DNA of 64,000 nucleotides, from IMG/VR virus record IMGVR_UViG_3300042923_000569, positions 259,772 through 323,771 of that record; one strand, 5' to 3'. The notes beneath the pieces were generated by a model. It saw nothing but the letters and a program-made list of their open reading frames with translations. It was not told the DNA's origin and ran no database searches. The DNA comes from a virus. The first letter of the stretch is position 1. The number at the start of each line of letters is the position of its first letter. Made by a program: the position numbers and the translations under genes. Below are positions 30,400 through 36,929 of this stretch, in pieces.

Positions 30400-30990
30400 T
30401 TATTGACCAAACTTGGTCATAGCTTCTTCTAGTGTATATGAATTTACAACTTTAATAGATGCAACATTGTATATTATTACGAATACTTCACCATTATTAA
30501 ACTTGTACGTATAAGCATCATACCCAAGTTGTGTTAATGCACGAACAAATTGCGTCGGATGACTGTTATACCAATCATACCATACTGACATAAGTGCATC
30601 ATACATACTATCTTCACTCATATAATTATCGAGTGCAGTACGAATAGCACGATTTTTGTCTTCGTCCCAATTTGTATATGCTTCATCATCAGGAGTATTC
30701 TGTATTAATTTTAGCAGTACTGCCTTGTTAATTTTCTGACTTTTTGATAGTTCTTTTCTTATTGTCAATTCACATTCATAAATCATACCCGTAGGGGATT
30801 TTTCACAATACCCACGTGCAGTAATTGGATTAGATGTGAAATATATACCTGGCCCGTATTCATCGTTACCTCTACCAACGAATTCATCGCTGAATTGTGA
30901 AATTGGATTTTGTGTACCATGATAATAGTAACCGGATAGTTTACCTTCCATGATAGAAGATATATCTTCCATCAATTTTTTCATTTGCAT
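30400..30990 (-). CDS. Predicted ADP-ribosyltransferase (ART fold)
   Basis: 196 aa. YYYHGTQNPISQFSDEF (residues 21-37) and NDEYGPGIYFTSNPITARGY (42-61) match the H-G-T and G-x-G-I-Y-F/S-x-S segments of PARP/diphtheria-type ART domains, and GEVFVIIYNVASIKVV near 166 is a typical closing strand. These enzymes transfer ADP-ribose from NAD+ to host proteins or nucleic acids. T4-type phages use such enzymes early to reprogram host RNA polymerase. The third catalytic residue (usually Glu) is likely E168 region, not certain. Confidence 0.75.
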   Translation of the reverse strand: MQMKKLMEDISSIMEGKLSGYYYHGTQNPISQFSDEFVGRGNDEYGPGIYFTSNPITARGYCEKSPTGMIYECELTIRKELSKSQKINKAVLLKLIQNTPDDEAYTNWDEDKNRAIRTALDNYMSEDSMYDALMSVWYDWYNSHPTQFVRALTQLGYDAYTYKFNNGEVFVIIYNVASIKVVNSYTLEEAMTKFGQ

Positions 30991-31019
30991 AATTATGTCC
31001 CTAAGAGTTTTATTTTTAT

Positions 31020-31373
31020 TTACTTCTTAAAGAATAACCATCCAAATGCTCGTACACCAGCATACATCAGTACTGCACGAGGTTTACCAACGTTGGTATC
31101 TCTTAATGCTTGCATAAGAACTGCGTCAGCCTCTTTGCGGCTTAGATTCCCATAGTGGTATAGCCAATCATGTAGGGTTGCTGCGGAATGACCACGATCC
31201 CCAACCAGCTCAAATACTACCGGAATACGAGGAACACTTGCAAAATCTGTTTCAAACCCTGCTGGTACAATAATAGTACCGTGCTTCTTATCCTCGTAAA
31301 TTAAATCAGATAGTAAACGCCACTTCTTACCTTCGTTGTTAATTAACTCTACTTTTAAATGTGTAATGAACAT
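31020..31373 (-). CDS. DUF1353 family protein
   Basis: 117 aa. IIVPAGFETDFASVPRIP, HSAATLHDWLYHYGNLSRKEAD and MYAGVRAFGWLFFKK match the DUF1353 family of phage proteins. The conserved H-D-W-L-Y and T-D-F-A-S-V-P-R blocks suggest an enzyme, possibly hydrolytic, of unknown substrate. Often found in lysis or structural modules; here it is next to the ADP-ribosyltransferase. Confidence 0.85.
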   Translation of the reverse strand: MFITHLKVELINNEGKKWRLLSDLIYEDKKHGTIIVPAGFETDFASVPRIPVVFELVGDRGHSAATLHDWLYHYGNLSRKEADAVLMQALRDTNVGKPRAVLMYAGVRAFGWLFFKK

Positions 31374-31435
31374 ATTCCATCCTTGATTATAGTTAGTACT
31401 ATAATATTTAAGAATAGATGTTCATTTTTAGGTAA

Positions 31436-31663
31436 TTATACCTTTTCGATAATAACAGTACTAGTACGTTTAACTACTGAAAAATTTTCAAGATACTGTT
31501 TACTGCGATTTAGAAATATATATGCATCGTCTTCAGTTTCAAACTCCATAGCACCGAAAAGTACTGGAAGTGTTATTACTGAATTTTGAAAACCAATGCT
31601 ACTGAAAAACTCTTCAGTTTCGTTATCTTGTAACATATACGCAGTATTTGTATGAGTATACAT
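31436..31663 (-). CDS. Unknown 75-aa protein
   Basis: MYTHTNTAYMLQDNETEEFF, EFETEDDAYIFLNRSKQYLEN, C-terminal strand STVIIEKV. Pattern of a small ferredoxin-like fold. No family recognised. Confidence 0.65.
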   Translation of the reverse strand: MYTHTNTAYMLQDNETEEFFSSIGFQNSVITLPVLFGAMEFETEDDAYIFLNRSKQYLENFSVVKRTSTVIIEKV

Positions 31664-31687
31664 GCAATATTTCCTTTATTATAATTG

Positions 31688-31809
31688 CTGGAATTCATTT
31701 AATTTTTGACCGCTGCGTCTACCGATTTCGCCACTTGCACCGAAGTGCAAGGCAGGACTCGAACCTGCAAAAAGCTGTTTGCTATTAGTGTGTTTGCTGC
31801 TGAATTCCA
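31688..31809 (-). ncRNA. Circularly permuted tRNA-like RNA (E7)
   Basis: Order on the minus strand: GGAATTC-AGC-AGCAAACACACTAA, 3' half with T-arm GCAGG-TTCGAGT-CCTGC and acceptor strand CTTGCAC, then TTCG, then acceptor strand GTGCAAG, Leu-type D-arm GCGAAATCGGTAGACGC, and TCAAAAATTAAAT-GAATTCC. The acceptor strands pair perfectly and are capped by TTCG, so the two tRNA halves are swapped. The anticodon arm could not be resolved. Confidence 0.75.
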
Positions 31810-31822
31810 AATTTATTATTGG

Positions 31823-31896
31823 TGGGAATAACTGGACTCGAACCAGTGACCTCTCCCTTATCAGGGGAGTGCTCTAACCAACTGAGCTATATTCCC
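31823..31896 (-). tRNA. tRNA-Ile(GAU)
   Basis: 74 nt. Acceptor GGGAATA/TATTCCC, anticodon arm CTCCC-CTGATAA-GGGAG (GAT). Confidence 0.95.
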
Positions 31897-31904
31897 GTAC
31901 TACT

Positions 31905-32363
31905 TTACATATTATACCGTCTGTTTAACCAATTATCATCGATACGAGTACGGCGTTCTCTTTCCGCGAATTCATCATCCAATTTCTTCACTGCTTCACA
32001 GATGCTGTCAATTTGCTCTTGAGTAGGTTCCCAAGTTTTTATGAACTCATATAGATCATTAACTGTCATTTTACCGTCAGTAAGAGGGTCTTTCACTTCA
32101 GTACTGTCAGGTTCTTCTACATGAGATTTAATGATTGGTTTAGCTTCTTCCTGCCAACCACGAGGCATCCAGTTGTCGTCTTCTAATTCACAAGACATTA
32201 GCTCTGTTGGATTCATTGTAGTATCACCATAGAAAACATGATACAATTCACCATTCTTGTTCAGATAAAGACGTTCATTGGATCTGAACTTTGGAAGTTC
32301 AAATAAAATACCGTCTTCACCTGAATCTTGGAGTAGTTTTTTGATTTCGTTAAAAGTCATCAC
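31905..32363 (-). CDS. Unknown 152-aa protein, N-terminal repeat family
   Basis: MTFNEIKKLLQDSGEDGIL, RLYLNKNGELYHVFYG and SCELEDDNWMP are mirrored in the 66-aa protein at 46685-46885 (TIAEIQQLL, ELYIDKRNNVYQLTNG, NIELEVQDW). The extra C-terminal half is helical and acidic (LYEFIKTWEPTQEQIDSICE). Probably a small domain used alone or fused. Confidence 0.7.
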   Translation of the reverse strand: MMTFNEIKKLLQDSGEDGILFELPKFRSNERLYLNKNGELYHVFYGDTTMNPTELMSCELEDDNWMPRGWQEEAKPIIKSHVEEPDSTEVKDPLTDGKMTVNDLYEFIKTWEPTQEQIDSICEAVKKLDDEFAERERRTRIDDNWLNRRYNM

Positions 32364-32573
32364 TTACCACGCGAATTTATTCATAGAATCTAGTACTTCA
32401 TTAAGTACTTCAAGTTTTGGGTCATTGTCTTCAATATCAAACAATGCATAAGCAAGTTCACCATAAAGAACAACGTTTTGGTCATAAGTTTGCTTTTCAA
32501 CAATTTGTTTAGTGCAAACTGCAATATCAGTACTTTCAAGAATTTGCTTTACAATATTTTCCATGACATTCAC
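32364..32573 (-). CDS. Unknown 69-aa protein
   Basis: Helical (ENIVKQILESTDIAVCTKQIV, AYALFDIEDNDPKLEVL). The stop abuts the next start (TAA-GTG-ATG). No family recognised. Confidence 0.65.
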   Translation of the reverse strand: MNVMENIVKQILESTDIAVCTKQIVEKQTYDQNVVLYGELAYALFDIEDNDPKLEVLNEVLDSMNKFAW

Positions 32574-32653
32574 CTAATTTTGGACATAAAAAATGGACTA
32601 CACCATATGTTAAGAAACACAAGGAATAATCCATAATCATGACTAGTTCAGTA

Positions 32654-32878
32654 TTAGAACGAATCTGGTTTAGCTACTGATCGTACTGCCGACATAAAAC
32701 CTTTTTGCAGGTCAGTCCTAGCAATAGAAAGCCAACGTTGATCAATTTCTGGATTATCTTGTAGGGAATCAATAAGATCACCAACTTGGCTAGCCAAGTT
32801 TTTAATATTATTCATCGCATCAATCTCAGCCTGAGATAAATCGCGATACCCTTTAATGTGTTTGTGTTGATTATCCAT
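32654..32878 (-). CDS. Unknown 74-aa helical protein
   Basis: [20 protein letters not shown], then [17 protein letters not shown] and a C-terminal basic helix ([16 protein letters not shown]). The intron-core element E4 forms its 5' leader. No family recognised. Confidence 0.65.
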   Translation of the reverse strand: MDNQHKHIKGYRDLSQAEIDAMNNIKNLASQVGDLIDSLQDNPEIDQRWLSIARTDLQKGFMSAVRSVAKPDSF

Positions 32879-32900
32879 AATCGTTATCTCTTAATTAAAA

Positions 32901-32963
32901 CTGGAATCCACATAGTCAAAGTAAAAGTTTGAGTTTTTGTGTGGTTGCTGGGGGATTCCAAAA
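32901..32963 (-). repeat. Intron-core element E4
   Basis: Minus strand GGAATC-CCC-CAGCAACCACAC, 25-base spacer, GTGGATTCC. Located between two genes with no tRNA sequence inside. Confidence 0.75.
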
Positions 32964-32967
32964 CTTG

Positions 32968-33195
32968 TTATTCTACGTAGCCTAAGTAACCTACATGTAC
33001 CTTTTCAGTACTCTTAGTTTTCTTGCCCGTTTCTTTATCTTCTGTGCTTACTTCACGCTCAAATACAATTGGCTCAAGTAAGACTACTTTCTTTTCTGCA
33101 CCGAATACACTACTAATTTCATCATTAGAAAGTTTATCAGTACTAGTATGACGGCGTAGTGTACCATCAACTTTGTAATAATAATCGTAATACAT
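32968..33195 (-). CDS. Unknown 75-aa protein
   Basis: MYYDYYYKVDGTLRRHTSTD start, VFGAEKKVVLLEPIVFERE middle, Lys/Thr-rich hairpin (SKEDKETGKKTKSTEKVH approx.). Probably a beta protein. No family recognised. Confidence 0.65.
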   Translation of the reverse strand: MYYDYYYKVDGTLRRHTSTDKLSNDEISSVFGAEKKVVLLEPIVFEREVSTEDKETGKKTKSTEKVHVGYLGYVE

Positions 33196-33259
33196 AGTTA
33201 TTTCCTTTTGTACTTTCTTCTATGATATTATTTATCAATATATTCGTGCTAAATTTGGA

Positions 33260-33332
33260 GGGATACCAGTGGACTCGAACCACCAACGCAAGGATTTCAC
33301 ATCTCCGCTCTACCAATTGAGCTAGGCAACCC
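33260..33332 (-). tRNA. tRNA-His-like, degenerate anticodon stem
   Basis: Acceptor GGTTGCC/GGTATCC (one T-T mismatch), with G at -1 and C73, the tRNA-His identity pair. Anticodon loop appears to be ATGTGAA (GTG), but only three stem pairs (GGA/TCC) form. Possibly decaying or engineered against anticodon nucleases. Confidence 0.55.
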
Positions 33333-33346
33333 CATTACTAATTTGG

Positions 33347-33434
33347 TGGAAGGTCAGGGATTCGAACCCTGGGAGGGCTATTAACCCCCGACGGTTTTCA
33401 AGACCGTTGCATTAAACCACTCTGCCAACCTTCC
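33347..33434 (-). tRNA. tRNA-Ser(UGA)
   Basis: 88 nt class II. Acceptor GGAAGGT/ACCTTCC, anticodon arm ACGGT-CTTGAAA-ACCGT (TGA), long variable arm GGGGGTTAATAGCCCTC. Confidence 0.94.
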
Positions 33435-33651
33435 AAAGAAAGTACTATAAAGTACTTTTGTACGCTGAATTCTATAGTAATCGAACATACTACCTTTAAC
33501 ACGGTTCAATATGACTTATTTATATATCCCAAGTCACCAAGTGATTACGAAGGGAGTTTTACGTCCGAGTAACCAATCCATTATTGTATGATTTTAGATT
33601 GTTTTATGTTTGCAGTGAGAATTCGGTGTGTTAAAAATTTCTAAATTAAAA

Positions 33652-33757
33652 CAAGAATCGGGTTTTTCTGTGCCTCGTAACCAACGATGAAAGGGAATTG
33701 AACCCTAAGCGGTTTTCGCCAAATGAAATAAGATTTATGGTTGCTGTGCGATTCTTT
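33652..33757 (-). ncRNA. Permuted tRNA-like remnant (E5)
   Basis: Minus strand AGAATC-GCA-CAGCAACCATAA, then a class-II-type variable arm (GGCGAAAACCGC), T-arm AGGG-TTCAATT-CCCT, then a D-loop-like GTTGGTTACGAGGC and AAAAACCC-GATTCT. The 5' acceptor strand appears to be missing, so it may be a decayed E7-type unit. Confidence 0.5.
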
Positions 33758-33872
33758 AAATTGGAGTATATATTGGTGTTCTACAGGACTAGTGATTCTC
33801 AATAAGAGACGAATGATAAGCGTCGTGTCATATCATCCTACAATAGAGCATCAGATCTGAGCAATACATACT

Positions 33873-33954
33873 TGGTGGGGTGTCCTGGATTCGAACCAGG
33901 GTGTGGTGTGCCTGATTTACAGTCAGGTGCATTCGACCGCTCTGCCAACTCCCC
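33873..33954 (-). tRNA. tRNA-Tyr(GUA)
   Basis: Class II, encoded CCA. Acceptor GGGGAGT/ACACCCC (one A-A mismatch), anticodon arm CCTGA-CTGTAAA-TCAGG (GTA). Confidence 0.92.
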
Positions 33955-33960
33955 AAATTG

Positions 33961-34032
33961 CGTTCCCACGGAGACTTGAACTCCGGTTCCATGCGTGAAA
34001 GGCATGTGTCCTAACCACTAGACGATGGGAAC
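33961..34032 (-). tRNA. tRNA-Glu(UUC)
   Basis: 72 nt. Acceptor GTTCCCA/TGGGAAC, anticodon arm CATGC-CTTTCAC-GCATG (TTC), G73. A second, intron-containing Glu(UUC) gene is at 41922-42032. Confidence 0.94.
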
Positions 34033-34039
34033 AGTTTTA

Positions 34040-34180
34040 CTACTTCAATGTCCACTCTTTACTTTTCTCTGTATCTTTCGATACTTCAAAGTTAATAGAT
34101 TCCATTACTTCAGACAGATTGTTGTTCGCAATCCCATCCAAAATTTTTCTAAGGATTTTAATGTTTTCTTCCGATGACAT
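34040..34180 (-). CDS. 46-aa helical peptide
   Basis: MSSEENIKILRKILDGIANN, SEVMESINFEVSKD. Ends TAG-TAA, so suppression would still be stopped at once. Precedes tRNA-Glu by 8 bases. Confidence 0.55.
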   Translation of the reverse strand: MSSEENIKILRKILDGIANNNLSEVMESINFEVSKDTEKSKEWTLK

Positions 34181-34201
34181 ATTTATTCCTAAATTAAAAG
34201 G

Positions 34202-34322
34202 CTGAAATCTTTTCTATACGGTCATCCAGACACAGCCTAAAAAGCAACATGGCTGCTGGGGGATCGAACCCCACCGTTTTTCATAGCAGGAAAAAAGTTT
34301 TTATGTTTGCTGTAAGATTTCG
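34202..34322 (-). ncRNA. Permuted tRNA-like RNA (E6)
   Basis: Minus strand GAAATC-TTA-CAGCAAACATAA, then T-arm TGGGG-TTCGATC-CCCCA with acceptor strand GCAGCC, a 13-base loop, acceptor strand GGCTGTG, degenerate D-arm and TAGAAAA-GATTTC. Same permuted order as E7 with a larger acceptor loop. Confidence 0.6.
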
Positions 34323-34336
34323 ATATTGCTTCGTGC

Positions 34337-34443
34337 AGCGACAAGGATTTGAACCTACGTGATATTAAGAGAAACCTTCTCTACTTAATTCATTACCAGT
34401 GATCGATTTACTAATGAATCGCGTCAATCACCATCCCGCTAAA
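34337..34443 (-). ncRNA. Aberrant tRNA-like RNA
   Basis: First sequence after a tRNA-type promoter. Contains a T-arm-like GTAGG-TTCAAAT-CC, hairpins GATTCATTA...TAATGAATT and AGAGAAGGTTTCTCT, and GTGAT/ATCAC, but no clean acceptor stem or anticodon arm. Either a decayed tRNA or a separate small RNA. Confidence 0.35.
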
Positions 34444-34452
34444 CTTACTTAT

Positions 34453-34481
34453 ATTATACCACAATTTTTTCTACCGTTTCA
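34453..34481 (-). promoter_or_regulatory. tRNA-type promoter
   Basis: TGAAAC (34476-34481), 17 nt ending TGTGG, TATAAT (34453-34458). It overlaps the last codons of the 2OG oxygenase gene. Confidence 0.8.
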
Positions 34482-35155
34482 TATTTTTTCAAAGTATTTC
34501 GAAAAGATACACCATCACCTGTATAACTTTGTGGAAGTAATGGATTTTGAGTATTGTTCATATCATCAATCATAATAGGAACAAATGAAATACGAACAAA
34601 TGTACGGACTTTGTTAGTACTTTCAACTGGACGACGATGAAGTACATAAGGATCTAAACAATAAAGTACATTCTCTTTGCATACACGAACTTCTTCAGAA
34701 ATATTATCCTGTAAGAAGTAATTAACATTGTGTACTTTAGGATAAAAGTCATCAGGGAACTTAACAGAAACATTGGTGTATTCTGTTGGAATACGATTAG
34801 ACCAAATATAATTTTGTTCAGGTACATGTGAGACTTTAGTACTGAAACCATCTACATGCCATTCATCATCTGTTACTGATTTAACGTAACCATGTCGAAC
34901 GGTAATATAACAGTACTTTTTATCTACATTAACTACATTCTGTTGATGAGTTAATGCTTCAATTAGTAATGATTTCATCCATTGTAGTTCATCAGGAATA
35001 TGAAGAGTTTCACCATCTTCACTGATACACATACGTAAAATATACTGAGTACCATAAGGACATTTAACTTCAATCTTAGATAACTCAATTGGTTCAACAT
35101 TGTTCTCAAATTCTGCTACAGAAACTAAACGCTTTGCACGATCAATGATACGCAT
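34454..35155 (-). CDS. 2OG-Fe(II) oxygenase-like protein
   Basis: 233 aa. DDEWHVDGFSTKV (about residues 96-108) supplies the H-x-D iron ligands. YCLDPYVLHRRPVE near 165-178 supplies the distal His, and VRTFVRISFVPI the Arg that binds 2-oxoglutarate. This order fits phage dioxygenases that hydroxylate nucleotides, bases or proteins. The C-terminal DDMNNTQNPLLPQSY motif seems family-specific. Substrate unknown; a role in DNA or tRNA modification is possible. Confidence 0.75.
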   Translation of the reverse strand: MRIIDRAKRLVSVAEFENNVEPIELSKIEVKCPYGTQYILRMCISEDGETLHIPDELQWMKSLLIEALTHQQNVVNVDKKYCYITVRHGYVKSVTDDEWHVDGFSTKVSHVPEQNYIWSNRIPTEYTNVSVKFPDDFYPKVHNVNYFLQDNISEEVRVCKENVLYCLDPYVLHRRPVESTNKVRTFVRISFVPIMIDDMNNTQNPLLPQSYTGDGVSFRNTLKKYETVEKIVV

Positions 35156-35169
35156 GTGTACCTCTCAAT

Positions 35170-35188
35170 TAAAAAAGGGCATAAGCCC
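35170..35188 (-). terminator. Hairpin terminator
   Basis: Minus strand AAGGGC-TTAT-GCCCTT followed by TTTTAATT, immediately after the stop of the gene at 35189. Confidence 0.8.
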
Positions 35189-35659
35189 TTAGTCTAATAC
35201 TACTTCTTCAGTTTCTTTACGTTTAGCTGGTGCAGTAGTTGCAGCAGTAACATCAGTACTGGTAGTTTCTAGACTTTGTTCAAGTTTAACTACACGCTTG
35301 AACGTTTTGATCTTTGGTTTAAAGCAAGACCATTCATTACTGTTATTTGCACCGTACTTAGCAAGATTCGCATATGCATAGTACTTATTACCTGTCCAAA
35401 TCTCACCAGCTTTCTTACCGGTTTCTTTGTCATTAAAAGATAAAGATTTCTCAAGACGATCAACCGTCAAAAGACCAGCTTCAAGCTTATCAATTAGAAG
35501 GTTGATTTTAGTATCAGCTTCTTCATTGTAAATCATTGAGGACATTAGGAATTGTGCAACTTTCAGACGGTTGGTTCCCATAGCAGCCGTTACAACCAAC
35601 ATGTAGATAACAAAACATGCAAGAGCACTAGCAACACCATAAAGAATATAAAGACCCAT
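35189..35659 (-). CDS. Membrane-anchored protein, 156 aa
   Basis: N-terminal transmembrane helix (LYILYGVASALACFVIYMLVV), then a helical domain (EEADTKINLLIDKLEAGLL) and a C-terminal Thr/Ala-rich tail. Soluble domain contains WTGNKYYAYANLAKYGA. No family recognised. Confidence 0.75.
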   Translation of the reverse strand: MGLYILYGVASALACFVIYMLVVTAAMGTNRLKVAQFLMSSMIYNEEADTKINLLIDKLEAGLLTVDRLEKSLSFNDKETGKKAGEIWTGNKYYAYANLAKYGANNSNEWSCFKPKIKTFKRVVKLEQSLETTSTDVTAATTAPAKRKETEEVVLD

Positions 35660-35671
35660 TTAAAACTCCGA

Positions 35672-35914
35672 TTAAGACGAAATAATTTCGGTGATAACCT
35701 TTTCTTTGAGTTCGTTGAATTTTAATTCAAGACCACGAATCTCATAGATAAGACCCCATTTTAATTTAGAAACATTCGCTAGATGCTTTGTTTCATCCTT
35801 TGATTTACCTTCTTTACTTTCAAGTACTGCCCATTCATCCGTTGCAAGCTGAAGCTGCCCTTTCAGAAGTTTAATACGTTTGTGAAGGTTCTTAAGATCA
35901 GTTGCACTTTTCAT
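35672..35914 (-). CDS. Coiled-coil protein, 80 aa
   Basis: Continuous heptads (LKNLHKRIKLLKGQLQLAT, KWGLIYEIRGLELKFNEL). Probably dimeric; adjacent to another coiled-coil gene at 35995-36243 and a membrane anchor, so they might form one complex. Confidence 0.75.
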   Translation of the reverse strand: MKSATDLKNLHKRIKLLKGQLQLATDEWAVLESKEGKSKDETKHLANVSKLKWGLIYEIRGLELKFNELKEKVITEIISS

Positions 35915-35940
35915 GATAACAGTCCCGTTTCTAACTTAAA

Positions 35941-35972
35941 AGATACCGCCAACGTAGTTGACGGTATTTGGT
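35941..35972 (-). terminator. Hairpin terminator
   Basis: Minus strand ATACCG...CGGTAT followed by CTTTTAA, after the gene at 35995. Confidence 0.65.
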
Positions 35973-35994
35973 AATTCAAACTTTAAAGTTTAAT

Positions 35995-36243
35995 TTACTT
36001 AGTATGACGTGGTTTTGGAGCTACGCCACGAAGTTCTGCAAGCTCAGCCTGCAACTTCTTCTTCCAATCAAGAAGATGTGCGTAGCAGATCTTTGGCTTA
36101 TCGCTGTTAGCGAATGGAGCAAGCTGCTCGTTTGCCTGAGCGATCTGGAACTTGATGTAGTTCTCAGTACGCATTGTTTCCAGACGAGCGATTTCAGCTT
36201 CTAGTTCTTCATTGCTCATTTCAACGATGGTGTTCTTAGCCAT
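35995..36243 (-). CDS. Coiled-coil protein, 82 aa
   Basis: ATG 36243 (MAKNTIVEMSNEELEAEI). Helix 1 EELEAEIARLETMRTE, helix 2 DWKKKLQAELAELRG, Lys/Arg tail (KPRHTK). GC content higher than its neighbours. Single-gene transcript from the promoter at 36333-36361. Confidence 0.75.
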   Translation of the reverse strand: MAKNTIVEMSNEELEAEIARLETMRTENYIKFQIAQANEQLAPFANSDKPKICYAHLLDWKKKLQAELAELRGVAPKPRHTK

Positions 36244-36332
36244 ATCTTTATAATACCTTTTAAATAAATGCTTCAAATAGTAACTCCAACACGAAGTTAC
36301 CGGAAATACGATTTACATCCGTCGATGTGAAT

Positions 36333-36361
36333 ATGATACGAGATTTCTTATTAGGAGTCAA
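36333..36361 (-). promoter_or_regulatory. Sigma70-like promoter
   Basis: TTGACT (36356-36361), 17-nt spacer, TATCAT (36333-36338). Confidence 0.7.
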
Positions 36362-36384
36362 GTACAATTTTCAAAGTTTAATTC

Positions 36385-36861
36385 TTAATCTTGAAGTAAA
36401 CCGTAATCATAGATGATTAGTTCATCATCTTTGATTCCGATATTATGACTCTCTACGTCATAAAGGATATTCGAAATATCTTCACGTGTCAAGCCACTTT
36501 TTAAAATCTTTTTTGCAAATTCTCTGAAGTGAGGATGAATAGAATTTAAGTACTTTTCATCTTCAGTCGCAGAATACAAGCGATGCATCATTTCGTCCAA
36601 CTCATCCAGATCATAATCATTAGGATGGTCAGTAATACTAATCACTCGTTCCATCACTATACGCGTTTCTGAACTCATGTCAACAAAAATCTTACACAGA
36701 GGAAGTTTATCGCCATATTCCTTGAAAGTGGTTAGCTCGTTATGACACTGCTTAACACCCCAGGAATCTATGAAATCCATATTCTGTGCAATCTTGATTA
36801 CCATATCATCATTGATTGCATATACTATACGTGTAGATCCAGAAGCAATATAATTGAACAT
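36385..36861 (-). CDS. Minimal protein-kinase-like protein
   Basis: 158 aa. ASGSTRIVYAINDDMVIKIA (residues 6-25) resembles a kinase glycine loop and the VAIK-type lysine. TRIVMERV (67-74) fits the hinge. ESHNIGIKDDELIIYDYGL (136-154) looks like the catalytic-loop Asn followed by a D-Y-G in place of DFG. The length is about half a normal kinase and the H-R-D aspartate is not evident. It could be a pseudokinase or a minimal phosphotransferase acting on a small molecule. Confidence 0.6.
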   Translation of the reverse strand: MFNYIASGSTRIVYAINDDMVIKIAQNMDFIDSWGVKQCHNELTTFKEYGDKLPLCKIFVDMSSETRIVMERVISITDHPNDYDLDELDEMMHRLYSATEDEKYLNSIHPHFREFAKKILKSGLTREDISNILYDVESHNIGIKDDELIIYDYGLLQD

Positions 36862-36894
36862 TATATCCCTTAATTTTCATCATCTTAATTAAAA

Positions 36895-36921
36895 TTTGAG
36901 GGGCTGTCAAGCCCCTCGTGG
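36895..36921 (-). terminator. Hairpin terminator after adhesin gene
   Basis: Minus strand GAGGGGCT-TGAC-AGCCCCTC then AAATTTTAATT. Confidence 0.85.
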
Positions 36922-36929
36922 TATTTATT

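Noticed and set aside
31688-31809. Permuted tmRNA
   Set aside because: No Ala-type acceptor with G-T at position 3:70, no tag ORF, and the D-arm is a normal Leu-type arm.
34202-34322. Hammerhead ribozyme (CTGGATGA ... GAAA) inside element E6
   Set aside because: The conserved core would need CTGATGA; the observed sequence has an extra G and no matching stem II/III.
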